Source: Phyto melanocephala (taxonomy: Eukaryota > Arthropoda > Insecta > Diptera > Rhinophoridae). From it: a stretch of 64,000 bases of DNA. The notes under the pieces were generated by a model. That model was not told where the DNA came from and did no database searches. It worked only from the letters and a program-made list of their open reading frames with translations. Shown here one piece after another: positions 1-11,302 of the stretch. The stretch spans positions 76,821,797 to 76,885,796 of the forward strand of contig OW799233.1 in NCBI GenBank assembly GCA_941918925.1, in the 5' to 3' direction. A program made the translations under genes and the position numbers. Numbering within the stretch: position 1 is the first letter of the stretch; each line of letters begins with the position of its first letter.

Positions 1-562
1 AAAAAATAACGAAAATTGTATGTACATTTTTTTATAAAACTAATCTACGATTCAAGTAAAAATTCCACAAATATAATAGAAAAAATCAGATAAATCAGAT
101 TCATAGTTTTTGTTTTATTATACCTAAGCCTTATTTGTATTTTTAGTTGATCACTTAATATTTTACATGCATAGATTCATACGTACATACATGCATAAAA
201 TATATTAACTAAAAATTATAATTTTTTTAATATATTCTTTAATTCCTAAAATGGTAAAATTGTTCCCATTAACACAACAAAAATGATAAACTACAATGGC
301 AACGCTACTAACTTTTCTTCAAGGAAAATAAAAATTCTATTTGTGAATCGATTTTTTTTTAATTTTTCGATTATGTTCTTTGAATGAATGATTCACGTAA
401 GGAATTTTATATTTAAATTGTGGTGAGAAATTTATTTTAAATTTTTTTAAAATATCATTTGTCTCGCAACTTTTATTTTTAAAATTCGGAAAACAAAACG
501 AATTATTCGTCACAATGTGAAAAAATTAATTCATTCAAATTAATATCATTTATGATTAATAT
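1..562. other. AT-rich stretch without a recognisable gene
   Basis: Very AT-rich sequence with homopolymer runs. I see no convincing coding frame, RNA gene or element terminus. Confidence 0.5.
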
Positions 563-844
563 CTATTCGATTGATTTGCGTACTATGTTCAAAAGCCATG
601 CTTTAAATGTGTCATACATGTTATTCACAGGTGGAATTGGCACAATGTTACTGATTTGTGATAAGATGCTGCTTTCGATGGCTGCTACAACTGTACGGTA
701 TTTTGTTTTGTCGTTCGTTATACCAGCGGCAGCGAATTGAGATTTTATTTTGTAACGGCAAAAGTCAGCGTCCTCGTTTTTGCCAACACCAATATTTATT
801 TGCCCTATAAGTATTGTTTTGTAATCAATTTTCCTTTTGTACAT
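563..844 (-). pseudogene. Short gag-like fragment
   Basis: The minus-strand frame encodes 93 residues. Its centre (FAAAGITNDKTKYRTVVAAI, followed by LSQISNIV) resembles the start of the capsid region of insect Ty3/gypsy Gag proteins, where a K-F/Y-x-x-V-V-A-A-L block is followed by V-L-x-Q-V. The first 25 residues and the last 15 do not fit and look like chance AT-rich translation, so this is probably a small, decayed piece of about 200 bp. No LTR, zinc knuckle or pol accompanies it. A chance frame cannot be fully excluded. The Copia element inserted 37 bp away. Confidence 0.4.
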
Positions 845-880
845 CTGTATAGTTTAAATTAATTAGTTGATAAACGAATT

Positions 881-1146
881 TGTTGGAATTACAAGAATTT
901 CTCTCAGTGTGCAAATTGGCTGTTGCAACGAATTCTTGTTATTGCAACATACACAAAGATAATGTGTATATGTATTTGCGTTTGCCTACTTTGTTTTCTG
1001 TATTATTAACTTGAATTTCTCTTACTTCTTATTTGAATTTTGTAAGTGACAGATCGCAGCGTCGGATGAAGAAGAAGAATAAATAATTTTATAACAAATT
1101 AAAAAGCGTCTCTTTATTTATGAATGTAAATGGGTAAATTTTAACA
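881..1146 (+). repeat. Copia 5' LTR
   Basis: The 266-bp LTR begins TGTTGGAATT and ends TTTTAACA. An AATAAATAATT stretch near 1078 is the likely polyadenylation signal. It differs from the 3' LTR at one position (T versus A in GAATGTAAATGGG, near 1126). Confidence 0.95.
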
Positions 1147-1160
1147 GGTTATGGGCCCAG
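1147..1160 (+). other. Copia primer-binding site
   Basis: GGTTATGGGCCCAG lies immediately after the LTR. It is the copia-type PBS, complementary to an internal part of initiator methionine tRNA. Confidence 0.9.
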
Positions 1161-1205
1161 TTTACATTTCATCACTCGCAGAAAAATAAGAAGTAAAGTT
1201 AAATC

Positions 1206-4200
1206 ATGGACAAATCGAAAAGGAATATTAAACCATTTGATGGAGAAAAATACTCCATATGGAAATTTAGTGTTCGAGCCCTTTTAAGTGAAATTGATGT
1301 GTTGAGAGTTATTGATGGCAATGCGCCAGAAAAAGTTAATGAGGGTTGGCAGAAAATGGAAAGAAGTGCTAAAAGTGTAATAATTGAATATTTAAGTGAC
1401 TCGTTTCTTGGATTCGCAAATAGTGAAAGTAGTGCAAAACAAATATTCGGAAATCTGGACGCAATTTATGAGAGAAAGAGTTTGGCGTCACAATTGTCCA
1501 TTCGAAAGCAGTTGTTGACTTTAAAATTGAAAGGAGAATGTCCACTCTTGAATCATTTCAATATTTTTGATGACCTGGTAACTGAGTTACTGGCTGCAGG
1601 GGCAAAAATCGATGAGATGGATAAAGTGTCTCACTTGTTGTTGTCTTTGCCATCGTGTTATGATGGAGTTATTACTGCTATTGAAACATTGTCGGAAGAC
1701 AATTTGACATTAGCTTTTGTCAAGAATCGATTGCTCGATCATGAGATCAAATTGAGAAGCGCCAGTAAGGATACCAGCTCGAAAGTTTTGCAAGCAGTGA
1801 GTGGAAATAACCAAAACGAAAATAGAAATAGATTTAATAACTATAAAAATAAAAACAAATTTAAACCGCATAAGCAACAAAAATCAAATATGAAGACGCA
1901 AATAAAATGCCATTACTGCGGTAAAACTGGTCCCATTAAGAAAAACTGTTTTGCATTTAAAAGAATTTCAGGCAACAAGAATCAGGAAAAAGAAAAACAG
2001 GCACAAATGGCAACAGTTCAATCGGAAGGAGGTTTTGCATTTATGATAAGACGTAAGCCTACTTGCAAGAAGGATGGCAGTGTTTCGTTTTTATTGGATT
2101 CTGGGGCATCGGACCATCTCATAAATGACGAAAGCCTGTTTACGGACTTTGTAATGCTAGATCCACCTATCCAAATAGCAGTGGCAAAATGCGGCGAATA
2201 TATTTATGCGAACAAGAAGGGCATAGTGAGACTTCGCCACGATTTATTGCATCAGATTACTCTAGAAGACGTTTTGTTTTGTTCGGATGTTTCAGAAAAC
2301 TTACTTTCAGTAAAAAGGATGCAGGATGCTGGAATGTCAATTGAATTTTATCCAGGAGGTGTAAGAATCAGTAAGTGTAACCAGGTAATTATGGATTGTG
2401 GATATATACACAATGTACCGGTTCTAAAATTCATTCCAGTTAATAGTCAGGCATACGTATCAAGTATTTGTAAGATTAGTGAATATCGATTGTGGCATGA
2501 GAGACTAGGGCATATTAGCAAGAGCAAATTTTTGCAAATAAAGGGGAAGGACATGTTTTATGATACCAATCTTTTAAAGAATGTACAACCTGATAATGAG
2601 CTTTCTGAAGCATGCATAAATGGGAAGCAGGCTAGACTTCGTTTTGAAAGGTTTAAGAATAAGGAACATATAAAAAGGCCTTTATTTGTTGTCCATTCTG
2701 ATGTATGTGGTCCGATAACACCTGCTACTATGGATGGTAAAAATTATTATGTGATTTTTATTGATCAATATACACATTATTGTGTAACTTATTTAATTAG
2801 GAGCAAGTCTGATGTTTTTGCAATGTTTAAGGATTTTGTAGCGAAAAGTGAGGTTCATTTTAATTTGAAAGTTGTTAATTTGTATATTGACAATGGTAGG
2901 GAATATTTATCCAATGAGTTGCGAGAATATTGTGTTCAAAGAGGCATTACTTATCACTTGACGGTTCCACATACTCCACAATTAAATGGTGTCTCCGAGA
3001 GAATGATTAGGACTATTACGGAAAAGGCTCGTACAATAATTAATGGGGCAAAATTACAGAAAACTTTCTGGGGAGAAGCTGTATTAACAGCAACGTATTT
3101 GATTAATAGAAGTCCCAGTACTGTATTAAAGGAGAATATGAAAACACCATATGAAATGTGGCATACTGGAAAGCCAAATCTAAAGTTTTTTAAAGTTTTC
3201 AGTTCAACAGTATATGTTCACAATAAGACCAGAAAGTGGAAATTTGATCAAAAATCGTGGAAAGGTATACTTGTTGGATATGAGCCGAATGGTTTTAAGG
3301 TATGGGATGTGGAATCTGGAAAATTTGTAATGGCTAGAGATGTTATTGTTGATGAAACCAATATGATAAATTCTAGAGCTGTTGTAGAAGATGAATGTGT
3401 TCAAGTTGATATCCCAAATGAGAGTACGGATGGTGTCCTGAATGATAGTAAGGAATGTGATCAATTTGATACCCCGAATGAGAGTACGGAATGTGATAAT
3501 AGGGAATGTGTTCAAATTGATATCCCGAATGAGAGTACGGAAATTCCCGAAATTGGTTTTTCAAAGCCTAGTGATAATATGTCTACAAATAAGAAAGTTG
3601 ATACTGGCTTTACAGATTCAGATATAGTTGAAAGTGGTTCTGAATTGAAAGACTCGCATGTGGAAATCAGAAGGAGAGAAAGAATGAAAGATAGACCACA
3701 TGTATCATATAGGGATTTGTTGAACAATTGTGTAATGAATGCTCACACTTTATTTGGCAACATTCCAAATTCATTTGAGGAGGTCAGGAATAGAGATGAT
3801 AGGATACATTGGGAAAAGGCAATTAAGGAAGAGTTGGATTCGCATTTTTATAATAAAACTTGGTCCCTTATACAGAAACCTGAAGATAAGAATATAGTTG
3901 ATTGTAGATGGGTATTTACAATTAAACATGATGAATTTGGAAAACCAGTTAGATATAGAGCTAGGCTTGTTGCTCGTGGTTTCACACAGGAATATCTGAT
4001 TGATTATGATGAAACTTTTGCTCCGGTGGCAAGGATTCAAAGTTTCAGAATTTTAATGTCTTTTTCAAACCAATTTAATTTAAAAGTTCACCATATGGAT
4101 GTTAAAACTGCCTTTTTGAATGGCACGTTAAAAGAGGAAATATATATGTCTGTTCCTCAAGGGTTGTCCTGTGATAATGGTAAGGTCTGCAGACTAAATA

Positions 4201-5275
4201 AGGCCATTTATGGACTTAAGCAAGCGGCTAGATGTTGGTTTGAGGTATTTGAACAGACTTTAAAGAGAATTGGGTTTACAGATTCGTCTGTAGATCGTTG
4301 TATTTATATTCTCGATAATGGCGATATTCTTAAGAATATATATGTATTGTTATATGTGGACGATTTGGTCATATCGACGGCGAATATTGTTACGATGAGT
4401 AAGTTTAAATCATACTTAATGGGAGAATTTAGGCTGACAGATTTATTTGAAATTCGGTATTTTATAGGTATTAAAATAGACAGAAAAGATGGTCAATTAC
4501 ATCTTAGTCAGGGTGCTTACATTAAAAGCGTTTTAAGGAAATTTAAAATGGATGAATGTAAGCCGGTTGCTTGTCCCCTTCCGGTTAAACTTAATTATGA
4601 TGCATTGAACGTTGTTTGATTGGGTGCTTAATGTATATTATGTTGTGCACGCGACCTGATTTGAGCACAGAAGTTAATATTTTGAGTCGATATAACCATA
4701 AGGGTAATGAGAATCTCTGGCAATGTCTGAAGAGAGTTTTGCGATAACTTTAAGGTACAATCGATTTGAAACTAACTTATGTTGTTAATCGGGAGTATGA
4801 TGATTTGTTAAGTGGATATGTAGATTCTGACTGGGGTGGAAGTGAAATTAATAGGAGAAGCACTACTGGGTATTTATTTAAAATGTTTGAATCGAATATA
4901 ATTTGTTGGAATACGAGAAAACAAAACTTTGTTGCTGCTTCATCCACTGAAGCAGAATATATGGCCCTTTTTGAATCTGTTAGGGAAGCTTTATGGTTAA
5001 AATCCTTATTCAAAAGTCTGAAAATAGAAGTAGATAGTCCAATAAAATTATTTGAGGATAATCAAGGTTGTATTAGTATAGCTAATAATCCCTCATGTCA
5101 CAAAAGATCGAAACATATCGACATAAAATATCATTTTTCCAGGGAACAAGTAGAAAATAAACTAATTAAAATTGAGTATATTTCCACAGATAAACAAATA
5201 GCTGATATTTTGACGAAACCTTTGTCTGGACCCCGATTTGTCGATCTGAGGAATCAATTGGGACTCGAGAACTAA
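1206..5275 (+). pseudogene. Copia Gag-Pol polyprotein, frameshifted in RT/RNase H
   Basis: The open part runs from ATG 1206 to 4619 (1137 aa), and the same protein resumes at 4766-5275. In order: Gag (about 1-230), a zinc knuckle at about residue 235, protease [10 protein letters not shown] at about 297-306, integrase with HERLGHIS and a D/D/E core (HSDVCGP, YIDNGRE, GVSERM), RT with YVDD, and RNase H in the second piece (YVDSDWGG, STEAEY, EDNQG, HIDIKYHF). Lesions: the knuckle reads [14 protein letters not shown] with proline where histidine is expected. The integrase HHCC finger has SEAC instead of CxxC. The frame is lost near 4617, and two in-frame stops lie near 4745-4755. The integrase-RT linker holds three imperfect copies of a DIPNEST-type repeat (3408-3545). 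The LTRs are nearly identical, so at least the frame errors could be recent mutations or sequencing errors. Confidence 0.93.
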
Positions 5276-5539
5276 TGGTATATCTGTATATTGATGAAGA
5301 ATAAAATGGATATTGAAAATTCTTGATTTTATTTACTATTTTTTTTATATATAATTTCTTTTTGTTTTTGTTATGTTGGTCTGATTGGGTTTTTCTGGGT
5401 TTTTCTGGGTTTTCCCCAATCCTTGCAACAAATGTTGGGCTACTATGTATATTTCCCAGAATGCTCGACCTGTCACATTTTTATTTAATGGAATATATTA
5501 TATTTAATGGAATTTTTTTTTGTAATCTTTGTGTCTGTT

Positions 5540-5548
5540 GAGGAGGTG
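5540..5548 (+). other. Copia polypurine tract
   Basis: GAGGAGGTG abuts the 3' LTR and occupies the position of the plus-strand primer. Confidence 0.8.
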
Positions 5549-5814
5549 TGTTGGAATTACAAGAATTTCTCTCAGTGTGCAAATTGGCTGTTGCAACGAA
5601 TTCTTGTTATTGCAACATACACAAAGATAATGTGTATATGTATTTGCGTTTGCCTACTTTGTTTTCTGTATTATTAACTTGAATTTCTCTTACTTCTTAT
5701 TTGAATTTTGTAAGTGACAGATCGCAGCGTCGGATGAAGAAGAAGAATAAATAATTTTATAACAAATTAAAAAGCGTCTCTTTATTTATGAATGAAAATG
5801 GGTAAATTTTAACA
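5549..5814 (+). repeat. Copia 3' LTR
   Basis: A 266-bp LTR pairing with 881-1146. It is followed by the GAATT duplication at 5815-5819. Confidence 0.95.
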
Positions 5815-5819
5815 GAATT

Positions 5820-6060
5820 AATTATTAACGCTATTTTATTTTTTTTTTTTTGTAAAATATGAATTTAATTATTTGATAAACAAATTAATTATTAACGTAA
5901 TAACTTATATTAATTAATTTATTTTTGTATTCGGTATTTTATATGAAATGAATTATTTGATAAACAAATTAATTATTAATGTAATTACTAATACTAATTA
6001 TATCTTTTTAGTAATATTGATTTTCTAACATTGAATTAATTATTTATAAATTACCTATAA
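5820..6060. repeat. AT-rich tandem repeat, period about 84 bp
   Basis: A block reading AATTATTTGATAAACAAATT and continuing AATTATTA occurs at 5867 and 5951, 84 bp apart. A diverged copy of the same block (861-880) is interrupted by the Copia insertion and resumes at 5820. The array therefore pre-dates Copia. Confidence 0.65.
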
Positions 6061-6295
6061 GTAAATTCAAATCTAACGGCCAGACGTATAGCAATGCCAC
6101 CTGTATGGCAACTACAATACATCACAATCATGGTGAATAACAACACAGCTGATTGTCATGTATTGCAGGCATACCAACCACACAATTAGTTGTACGTGTA
6201 TATGTGTGGGATAGTATTTGTTTTGCACAACAACACACCACTAATGGCAAACAACCTACGTATGTAGGTGTGAATGTGTGTGCCCACACCGAGGG

Positions 6296-6302
6296 TATAA
6301 AA
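6296..6302 (+). promoter_or_regulatory. TATA box of the putative solo LTR
   Basis: TATAAAA within GAGGGTATAAAAGCGCG, followed about 30 bp later by AGTTAGTCAGCC, which could hold an initiator. It is one of the few GC-flanked canonical TATA boxes in the window. Confidence 0.55.
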
Positions 6303-6365
6303 GCGCGTACATTTTGCATTTTTAGTGAGTTAGTCAGCCGGCAGCTTGCAGGTAAGACATAGTTT

Positions 6366-6642
6366 GGAAGGAGTTGTGAACTTCCCAAAAATAGATCTTA
6401 CATTCAAGCTTTGGTCATAAACTCCCTATACTATCTGCATACCACGAGCTCAACGTACTAGAAGGGTAATTGGTGAGGAGTTGTGAACTCCCCAAGTATT
6501 ATTCTAATACACGACCACAAGGCGTACAGATACTCTGCGCTGGGAAAATGCTTGGTAAGGAGTTTCTAACTCCCCAGGTCGACTCCCAGTCACTGTATTA
6601 AAAGCAGTGCGAAAATTTGGTGGCGAGAAGTTTCTAACTCCC
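6366..6642. repeat. Four spaced palindromes GGAGTT-N3-AACTCC
   Basis: Copies lie at 6366-6385, 6477-6491, 6559-6573 and about 6625-6642. The first two have GTG at the centre and the last two TCT. Three are preceded by TGGTRAG- or TGGCGAG-like sequence. Core spacing falls from 107 to 82 to 67 bp. All four lie downstream of the TATA box, so they would be in the transcript as well as in DNA. Confidence 0.7.
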
Positions 6643-6835
6643 GACTCAACCTTCCCGAGCTACGTCAGTGTGTGGTACACCGAGCTACGGCCTTGTTACT
6701 CGGCACGCGTCGTCTCCGTGGCATTACTATCGTCTGCAGTCGGTCTTACTGTACTAGTTAGAAATATAAAATAAATACGGTAGAACGAAAACACGTGCAG
6801 TGTTATTTTTTTTTGTAACGACTCCTGTCGTTACA

Positions 6836-7269
6836 ATTTGTGCGATCCATAGACCAATAGCATGCCAGCATACATAATTACGATAGCAAAAGGTTCGCAG
6901 CTATACATTAATCTAGGAATTAAAAAAGATTTTGAAAGCATAATACGGACTTTGAGGGGAGTATAAAACTGTGTAAGCCACAAAGTACTTAGTTTGCTAT
7001 AAACTGGTTTAGAAAGAGTGTTATTGTGATTAGTCTATGTAAGGTATCTATGGCTGAGGAACAAAATATATTTTAACACTCTATTAGGATATCATCATTT
7101 AAAGAAGGGACAGCTTTTGGTGTGCATAACAAGTCATTTTGATTTGGTAGGATTTAGACAAGACCAATTTGCAATCGCAAAATAGTAAATTCTATTCAAA
7201 TCAAAATTTCAGTTAGTAACATTAGTTATGTGTAAAAAGCTGTTGAAATAAAGCTGTAAGTCGCACATA
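6836..7269. other. Non-coding stretch, nothing recognised
   Basis: No open frame, terminus or repeat was recognised between the putative solo LTR and the inverted repeat that opens the next element. Confidence 0.4.
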
Positions 7270-7950
7270 GGGGTATTTTGACAATCTAGCCGGACATCCC
7301 TTTTTTTTAGCTTATATTGCTTATTGAGTGCTCCTAGATCAATGAAACTTGGTAGAAATATGTGTTATAGTCATAGGCTGGTAAGGCTTGAAAATAAGAG
7401 AAATCGAATCGAGGGGAAAAAAATTTCTTTTTTAAATTTTTAATTAGGCTTGAGTTCATATTTAACATTTATTATTTTTACAAAGAATTTTTTTTTTTTA
7501 ATTGTGATAAATGAAAGAATAAATCTTAAAAAATTATATTTTTACCGACACTAGCCGAGTGGAATGCATTTTCGAAACCAGCAACGATTTCATCATCAGC
7601 ACTCTCTGATCGGTGGTTACATGTTGGTTGTAAATATCATCTATTTAACTCCCGGGACTTAAGTTAATTAAATTCAGTAACTATTTTTAGTTTTTCCTTT
7701 TTCATATATTTTACCACAATGAGTTAGATTGAAATTTTAACCAAACAGCAACCCTTTTACTTATGTTTGTTATTATCTTTCATTTATATCACTATTTTTG
7801 CCTGTTCTTATATCGTCAGCATGGTAAAGGGGGTATTCTCCCATACTAAACCATAATAACTTTTTTTGGAGTTGGTCTTATAATAGTAATCAGTGGGTTA
7901 AAACTAAGCAAAAATTCTGCCTGTAAAGCCGAAAATGTTTGTTTCGAGCC

Positions 7951-8082
7951 TCAGCCGCTTCTTCTGATAAAAGCCTTATAGACAACCTTATTCACAACTC
8001 TTGCGCCATGCATTAAAATCTTGTGCATTGTAGGTGTCATAGGATGCCAGGGATATAGGGTAACGTAGAGTTTTGCAGCGTC
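7951..8082 (-). pseudogene. Transposase-like protein, C-terminal fragment
   Basis: The minus-strand frame reads DAAKLYVTLYPWHPMTPTMH followed by KILMHGA before a stop at 7951. I recall this pattern (YPW-x-x-M-x-P-T-x-H-K-x-L-I-H-G-A) from a large family of uncharacterised transposase-like proteins of insects and cnidarians. In longer members the chain continues past this point, so the end may be truncated. The upstream half lies at 21222-21425. Both halves share one frame once the intervening insertion and one TAA copy are removed. Which transposon superfamily it belongs to is unknown to me. Confidence 0.55.
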
Positions 8083-8466
8083 TAATAGCCTTTTTACACT
8101 GATCAACATTAAACATCTACTATCAATTCGCAAAGATGTTAACATATTTCTATAAGATTTGTACAGGTTTGTGTGTCAACATTTTTTTACATCTTTTAAC
8201 GATGTTGCTATCTCATTGTATTCCTCTCAACATCTTTCGATTATTTTAGTGTCATCACTAGAAAACGAAGCTTAATGAAAACAAAGACGTAAACATTGTA
8301 AAAATTTTATTATATGTGTGTATGTATGTATATGTGTATTCATGTGCACATATATTTGTAATTAAAAATGCCTTCATACGTACCTAAATGAATTTTTATC
8401 TATATTTTATAAATCAGTTATTTTAAATATAAAGTTAAAGAATTTTTAATTGCATAATGTCGTCCA

Positions 8467-8921
8467 AGTTAACAACAGTATAGACGCTGCCAACGACACG
8501 AATTTAACAGCGTAAGCTTTTTCTTTGTATTTTGCATTCCCACACGCGTATCCGCTCTAATTACAAATTGCTCGCTTGCACTAATTCTGCTGGATCAGCG
8601 CCTGCATATTCGCGCGTGTTGGTGTTTGAGTATTATCGCATGCAGTTGCAACGTGATCGCATTTGGCCAGCTAACAACTTTGACAGTGTGCAGTCAGTCT
8701 TGGTTACGCGTCGAACGGTTACAGTTTTAGTTGAAATTGTCGTTGATAATATCGAATGCAAATAAAGTTAAAAGTTAATATTGAATACAAATAAAGTTAA
8801 AAGTTAATATTGAATACAAATAAAGTTAAAAAGTTTGTGAAGTTTTCAATTATTAAATCTGGCGCAGTTGGTTGCGCCTTAAGTTATATTTTTTAATCTA
8901 TTTAATTTGAGCATCTTTAAC
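8467..8921 (+). repeat. Errantivirus 5' LTR
   Basis: About 455 bp, AGTTAAC at the start and CTTTAAC just before the PBS. It contains a small tandem array of AATAAA-bearing units near its 3' part (8762-8831). Confidence 0.75.
8762..8831 (+). repeat. 29-bp tandem repeat carrying polyadenylation signals
   Basis: Units at 8762-8790 and 8791-8819 and a partial one at 8820-8831 read ATAAAGTTAAAAGTTAATAT and so on. Each junction recreates AAATAAAG, giving three closely spaced poly(A) signals inside the LTR. Confidence 0.8.
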
Positions 8922-8936
8922 TGGCGCCCGAGCAGG
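8922..8936 (+). other. Errantivirus primer-binding site
   Basis: TGGCGCCCGAGCAGG directly follows the LTR. It matches the lysine-tRNA-type PBS found in gypsy-like elements. Confidence 0.85.
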
Positions 8937-9839
8937 TACACACTAAAAAAAAGTGGTGTCCTTATAATATAGTATAAAAACATATAACAAAATAAAAAGT
9001 CCTGCGGTTCCTAAGGGACCCTCCAGGATTATAACTAAGAAGGAAGAAAAAAAAATAATAAAAGAAACGCCTCTCCTTTGCCAATCTGATACTCCCGGTG
9101 ACAACTAACAAATTATCACATAAGGTTATCAGAGCAAAAGTGAAGACACCCGTATCTCAGTAGGTGTCCACGACATAGTTAAATATCAAATCAAAGTGGA
9201 TACTAAAAAGAACAAATACGGATCTTTCGTGAGGGAAGCAAAGATTGATCGCGTACGCGGAGTAACCAAGACTCTTATAGTTTTGTTGAAAGAGATAAAA
9301 AATAATAATAATAATTAAATTTTTTAAATGAAACATATTTGAATTTGAAGGAACTTAAAATATATAATATAAGGAAATTGAGAAAAAAAGAAGAAATAAT
9401 AAAATAAAAATATAAAATAATAATACCACAATAAAAGAAAAATTGTAACACGAGAGTGAGGTTATTGATTAATTCCTTGCACGTAGAATATGCAAATGTA
9501 TTATTTAAATCAAGAATAATCTGAAAAAGTATATGAATGAAAATTTGTGAAATTACGAAAGAGAAAGATAATCAGCCCAATCACGAATATTCTCGCGGAA
9601 TTTCTCTCCCACGGAAAATACTTTTCTCGAGAAAAAGTTCCTCCAATTATAAATTCCGCGGGAACAAAATTATTAATAAGTGGCATCATCGGATTTTGAA
9701 GCGAGCTTGTTGACATTTACTTTTATTTACTTTTTTATGTGCAAATTTAAATAAAAATTGGTTTTTGTTCACGCGAATTTTAAAGTTTGGTTTTTTAACA
9801 AAAAAAAAAAAAAATTTAAAAAATAATAAAATGCATAGC

Positions 9840-11072
9840 ATTACAATTAAGGAATCAACAGATTGCTAGGAGGCAGTTGCGCGATGGGCTGAACCCACTT
9901 GAGTTGCCTCAATCACTGTAAGTAAAAATGGAATTTTACTGGATTAAAATTTTTAATTGTTTTTTTATAGATTCCAAAAGTATTACAGGGTAAATAAGCC
10001 AGCTTTTCGTTATTTACTGGACGTTCTCACAGAACATTCTCATCCCAGGAAAAGACAATCTGCAGTTCCACCTATTGTCAAACTAAGTGGGTGTTTGCGT
10101 TTTTTCGTCGAAGGTGGATACCAGACTGGCATTGGAAAAGACGCTGATGTGTCGTTAGGCCAGTCCACTTTTAGCAAAGTACTGACAGAAGTGACAGAAG
10201 AATTTTGGAAAGTCAACTTTGCCCCAAGTGGATTGGTGTACCAAGAGGTGCAGTGGAAAAAAGAAAAATCGCACTAGCTTTTTATATGAAGAACAAGATA
10301 CCTGGTGTGATGGGATGTATCGATGAAACGCATGTGCAAATTATAGCTCCTGAATGTAATAAACACCTTTACTATAATCGGAAAGGAAAATTTAGTTTAA
10401 ATGTGATGCTTGTAAGTTAAATATTTATTTTAATACACTCTGCCTAGGGTAGATTGTGAAGGGAATATTATCTATCTACAGCTTTGCGACCACGAGCTAA
10501 AAATTCGTTATGTAGACGCATCCCACCCTGGCTCTAGCCACGACGCGTTCACATGGAACACCAGCGACCGCCGTGCTCATTTTGAGCAGAATTATTTGCA
10601 AGGCGAAAAAAATTTTTGGCTCTTAGGTATTTTTTTTTCTTTTATAATGGTAAACCAAACATTAACATTTTGTTTTACACAAACAGGTGATGCAGGATAC
10701 CTATTAGAACCATGGCTCCTAACCCCACATCGAGTTCCTAAAGATTGCACATCGGAAATGAAGTTTAATGAGGTTCACTCAAGATGCCGCAATATAATTG
10801 AGCGTACAAATGGAGTGTTAAAAAATCGTTGGAGATGTCTTCTTGGCGCAAGGGAATTGCACTACAGCCTAGAAAAAGCAGCTGTAATTAAAAATATATG
10901 CTGCGCTCTACATAACATATGTATTAATTACAATGTAAAAGACTTAGACACTGATTTTGTAGAGTTAAGTATGTCAGAAGAGGACGAAATACACGAAACA
11001 CCACCAGTTTCTCATCAATACCTAGCTACCGCTCAAAATGTTAGGGCCAATATAGGACAAGCTCTTTTGTAG
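9840..11072 (+). pseudogene. PIF/Harbinger transposase, spliced, frameshifted
   Basis: Likely exons are about 9840-9917, 9971-10411, about 10448-10626 and 10687-11072. The introns have GT-AG ends (GTAAGT at 9918, TTTTTTATAG at 9970, CACAAACAG at 10686). Joining exons 1-2 and 3-4 keeps the protein in frame. The catalytic triad is visible as GCIDETH, the YVDASHPGSSHDAF block and ERTNGVLKNRW, all typical of Harbinger DDE_Tnp_4-like transposases. The protein ends at TAG 11070-11072. One frameshift lies between about 10205 and 10277 in exon 2. The exon 2-3 junction is off by one base with the best splice sites, so this copy is probably inactive. It acts with the convergent Myb/SANT protein in active members. 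Confidence 0.85.
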
Positions 11073-11302
11073 TTCAAATAAAAAATTTTCAATAAACTAT
11101 TTTTCATAGTTTTTTTTATTAATAAACAGTTTTTAAATTTATCAATAGTTTTTAAAACAAATTTTATATGGAACCTTGTGACTAGGCATTTTTTATTTAA
11201 AAATTAAATACTTTAATAATTAATAAAAAACAAAACTTCTTTCAGAAACAAAAAAAAAACTTAAATTAATTATTAAAAAAATATAAACATAAAAGGAATA
11301 TA

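Larger units (their letters stand above)
881..5814 (+). mobile_element. Full-length Ty1/Copia retrotransposon, copia-like
   Basis: The 4934-bp element has two 266-bp LTRs (881-1146 and 5549-5814), both TGTTGG...AACA, which I count as differing at one base. It is flanked by the 5-bp duplication GAATT (876-880 and 5815-5819). The primer-binding site GGTTATGGGCCCAG directly follows the 5' LTR and matches Drosophila copia, which is primed by an initiator-Met tRNA fragment. A purine run GAGGAGGTG (5540-5548) precedes the 3' LTR. The single gag-pol frame is broken near 4617 and again near 4745, so this copy should not be autonomous as sequenced, although its LTRs imply recent insertion. It landed in an AT-rich tandem repeat whose unit resumes on the far side. 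Confidence 0.96.
6074..6835 (+). mobile_element. Putative solo LTR, about 760 bp
   Basis: The segment has the layout of an LTR: a TATA box at 6296-6302, a transcribed-looking region after it, a polyadenylation signal AAATAAATA near 6770 and a terminal GTCGTTACA at 6827-6835. The last 22 bp form a perfect hairpin (TGTAACGAC, TCCT, GTCGTTACA; 6814-6835). The left edge is a guess, taken from TAACGG at about 6076 as the counterpart of the CGTTA end. No target duplication was found and no internal region or primer-binding site follows, so either a solo LTR or another promoter-bearing element is possible. Confidence 0.4.

Noticed and set aside
6128..6388. Overlapping frames on both strands of 69-86 codons
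   Set aside because: They fall in the promoter-like part of the putative solo LTR and resemble no protein.
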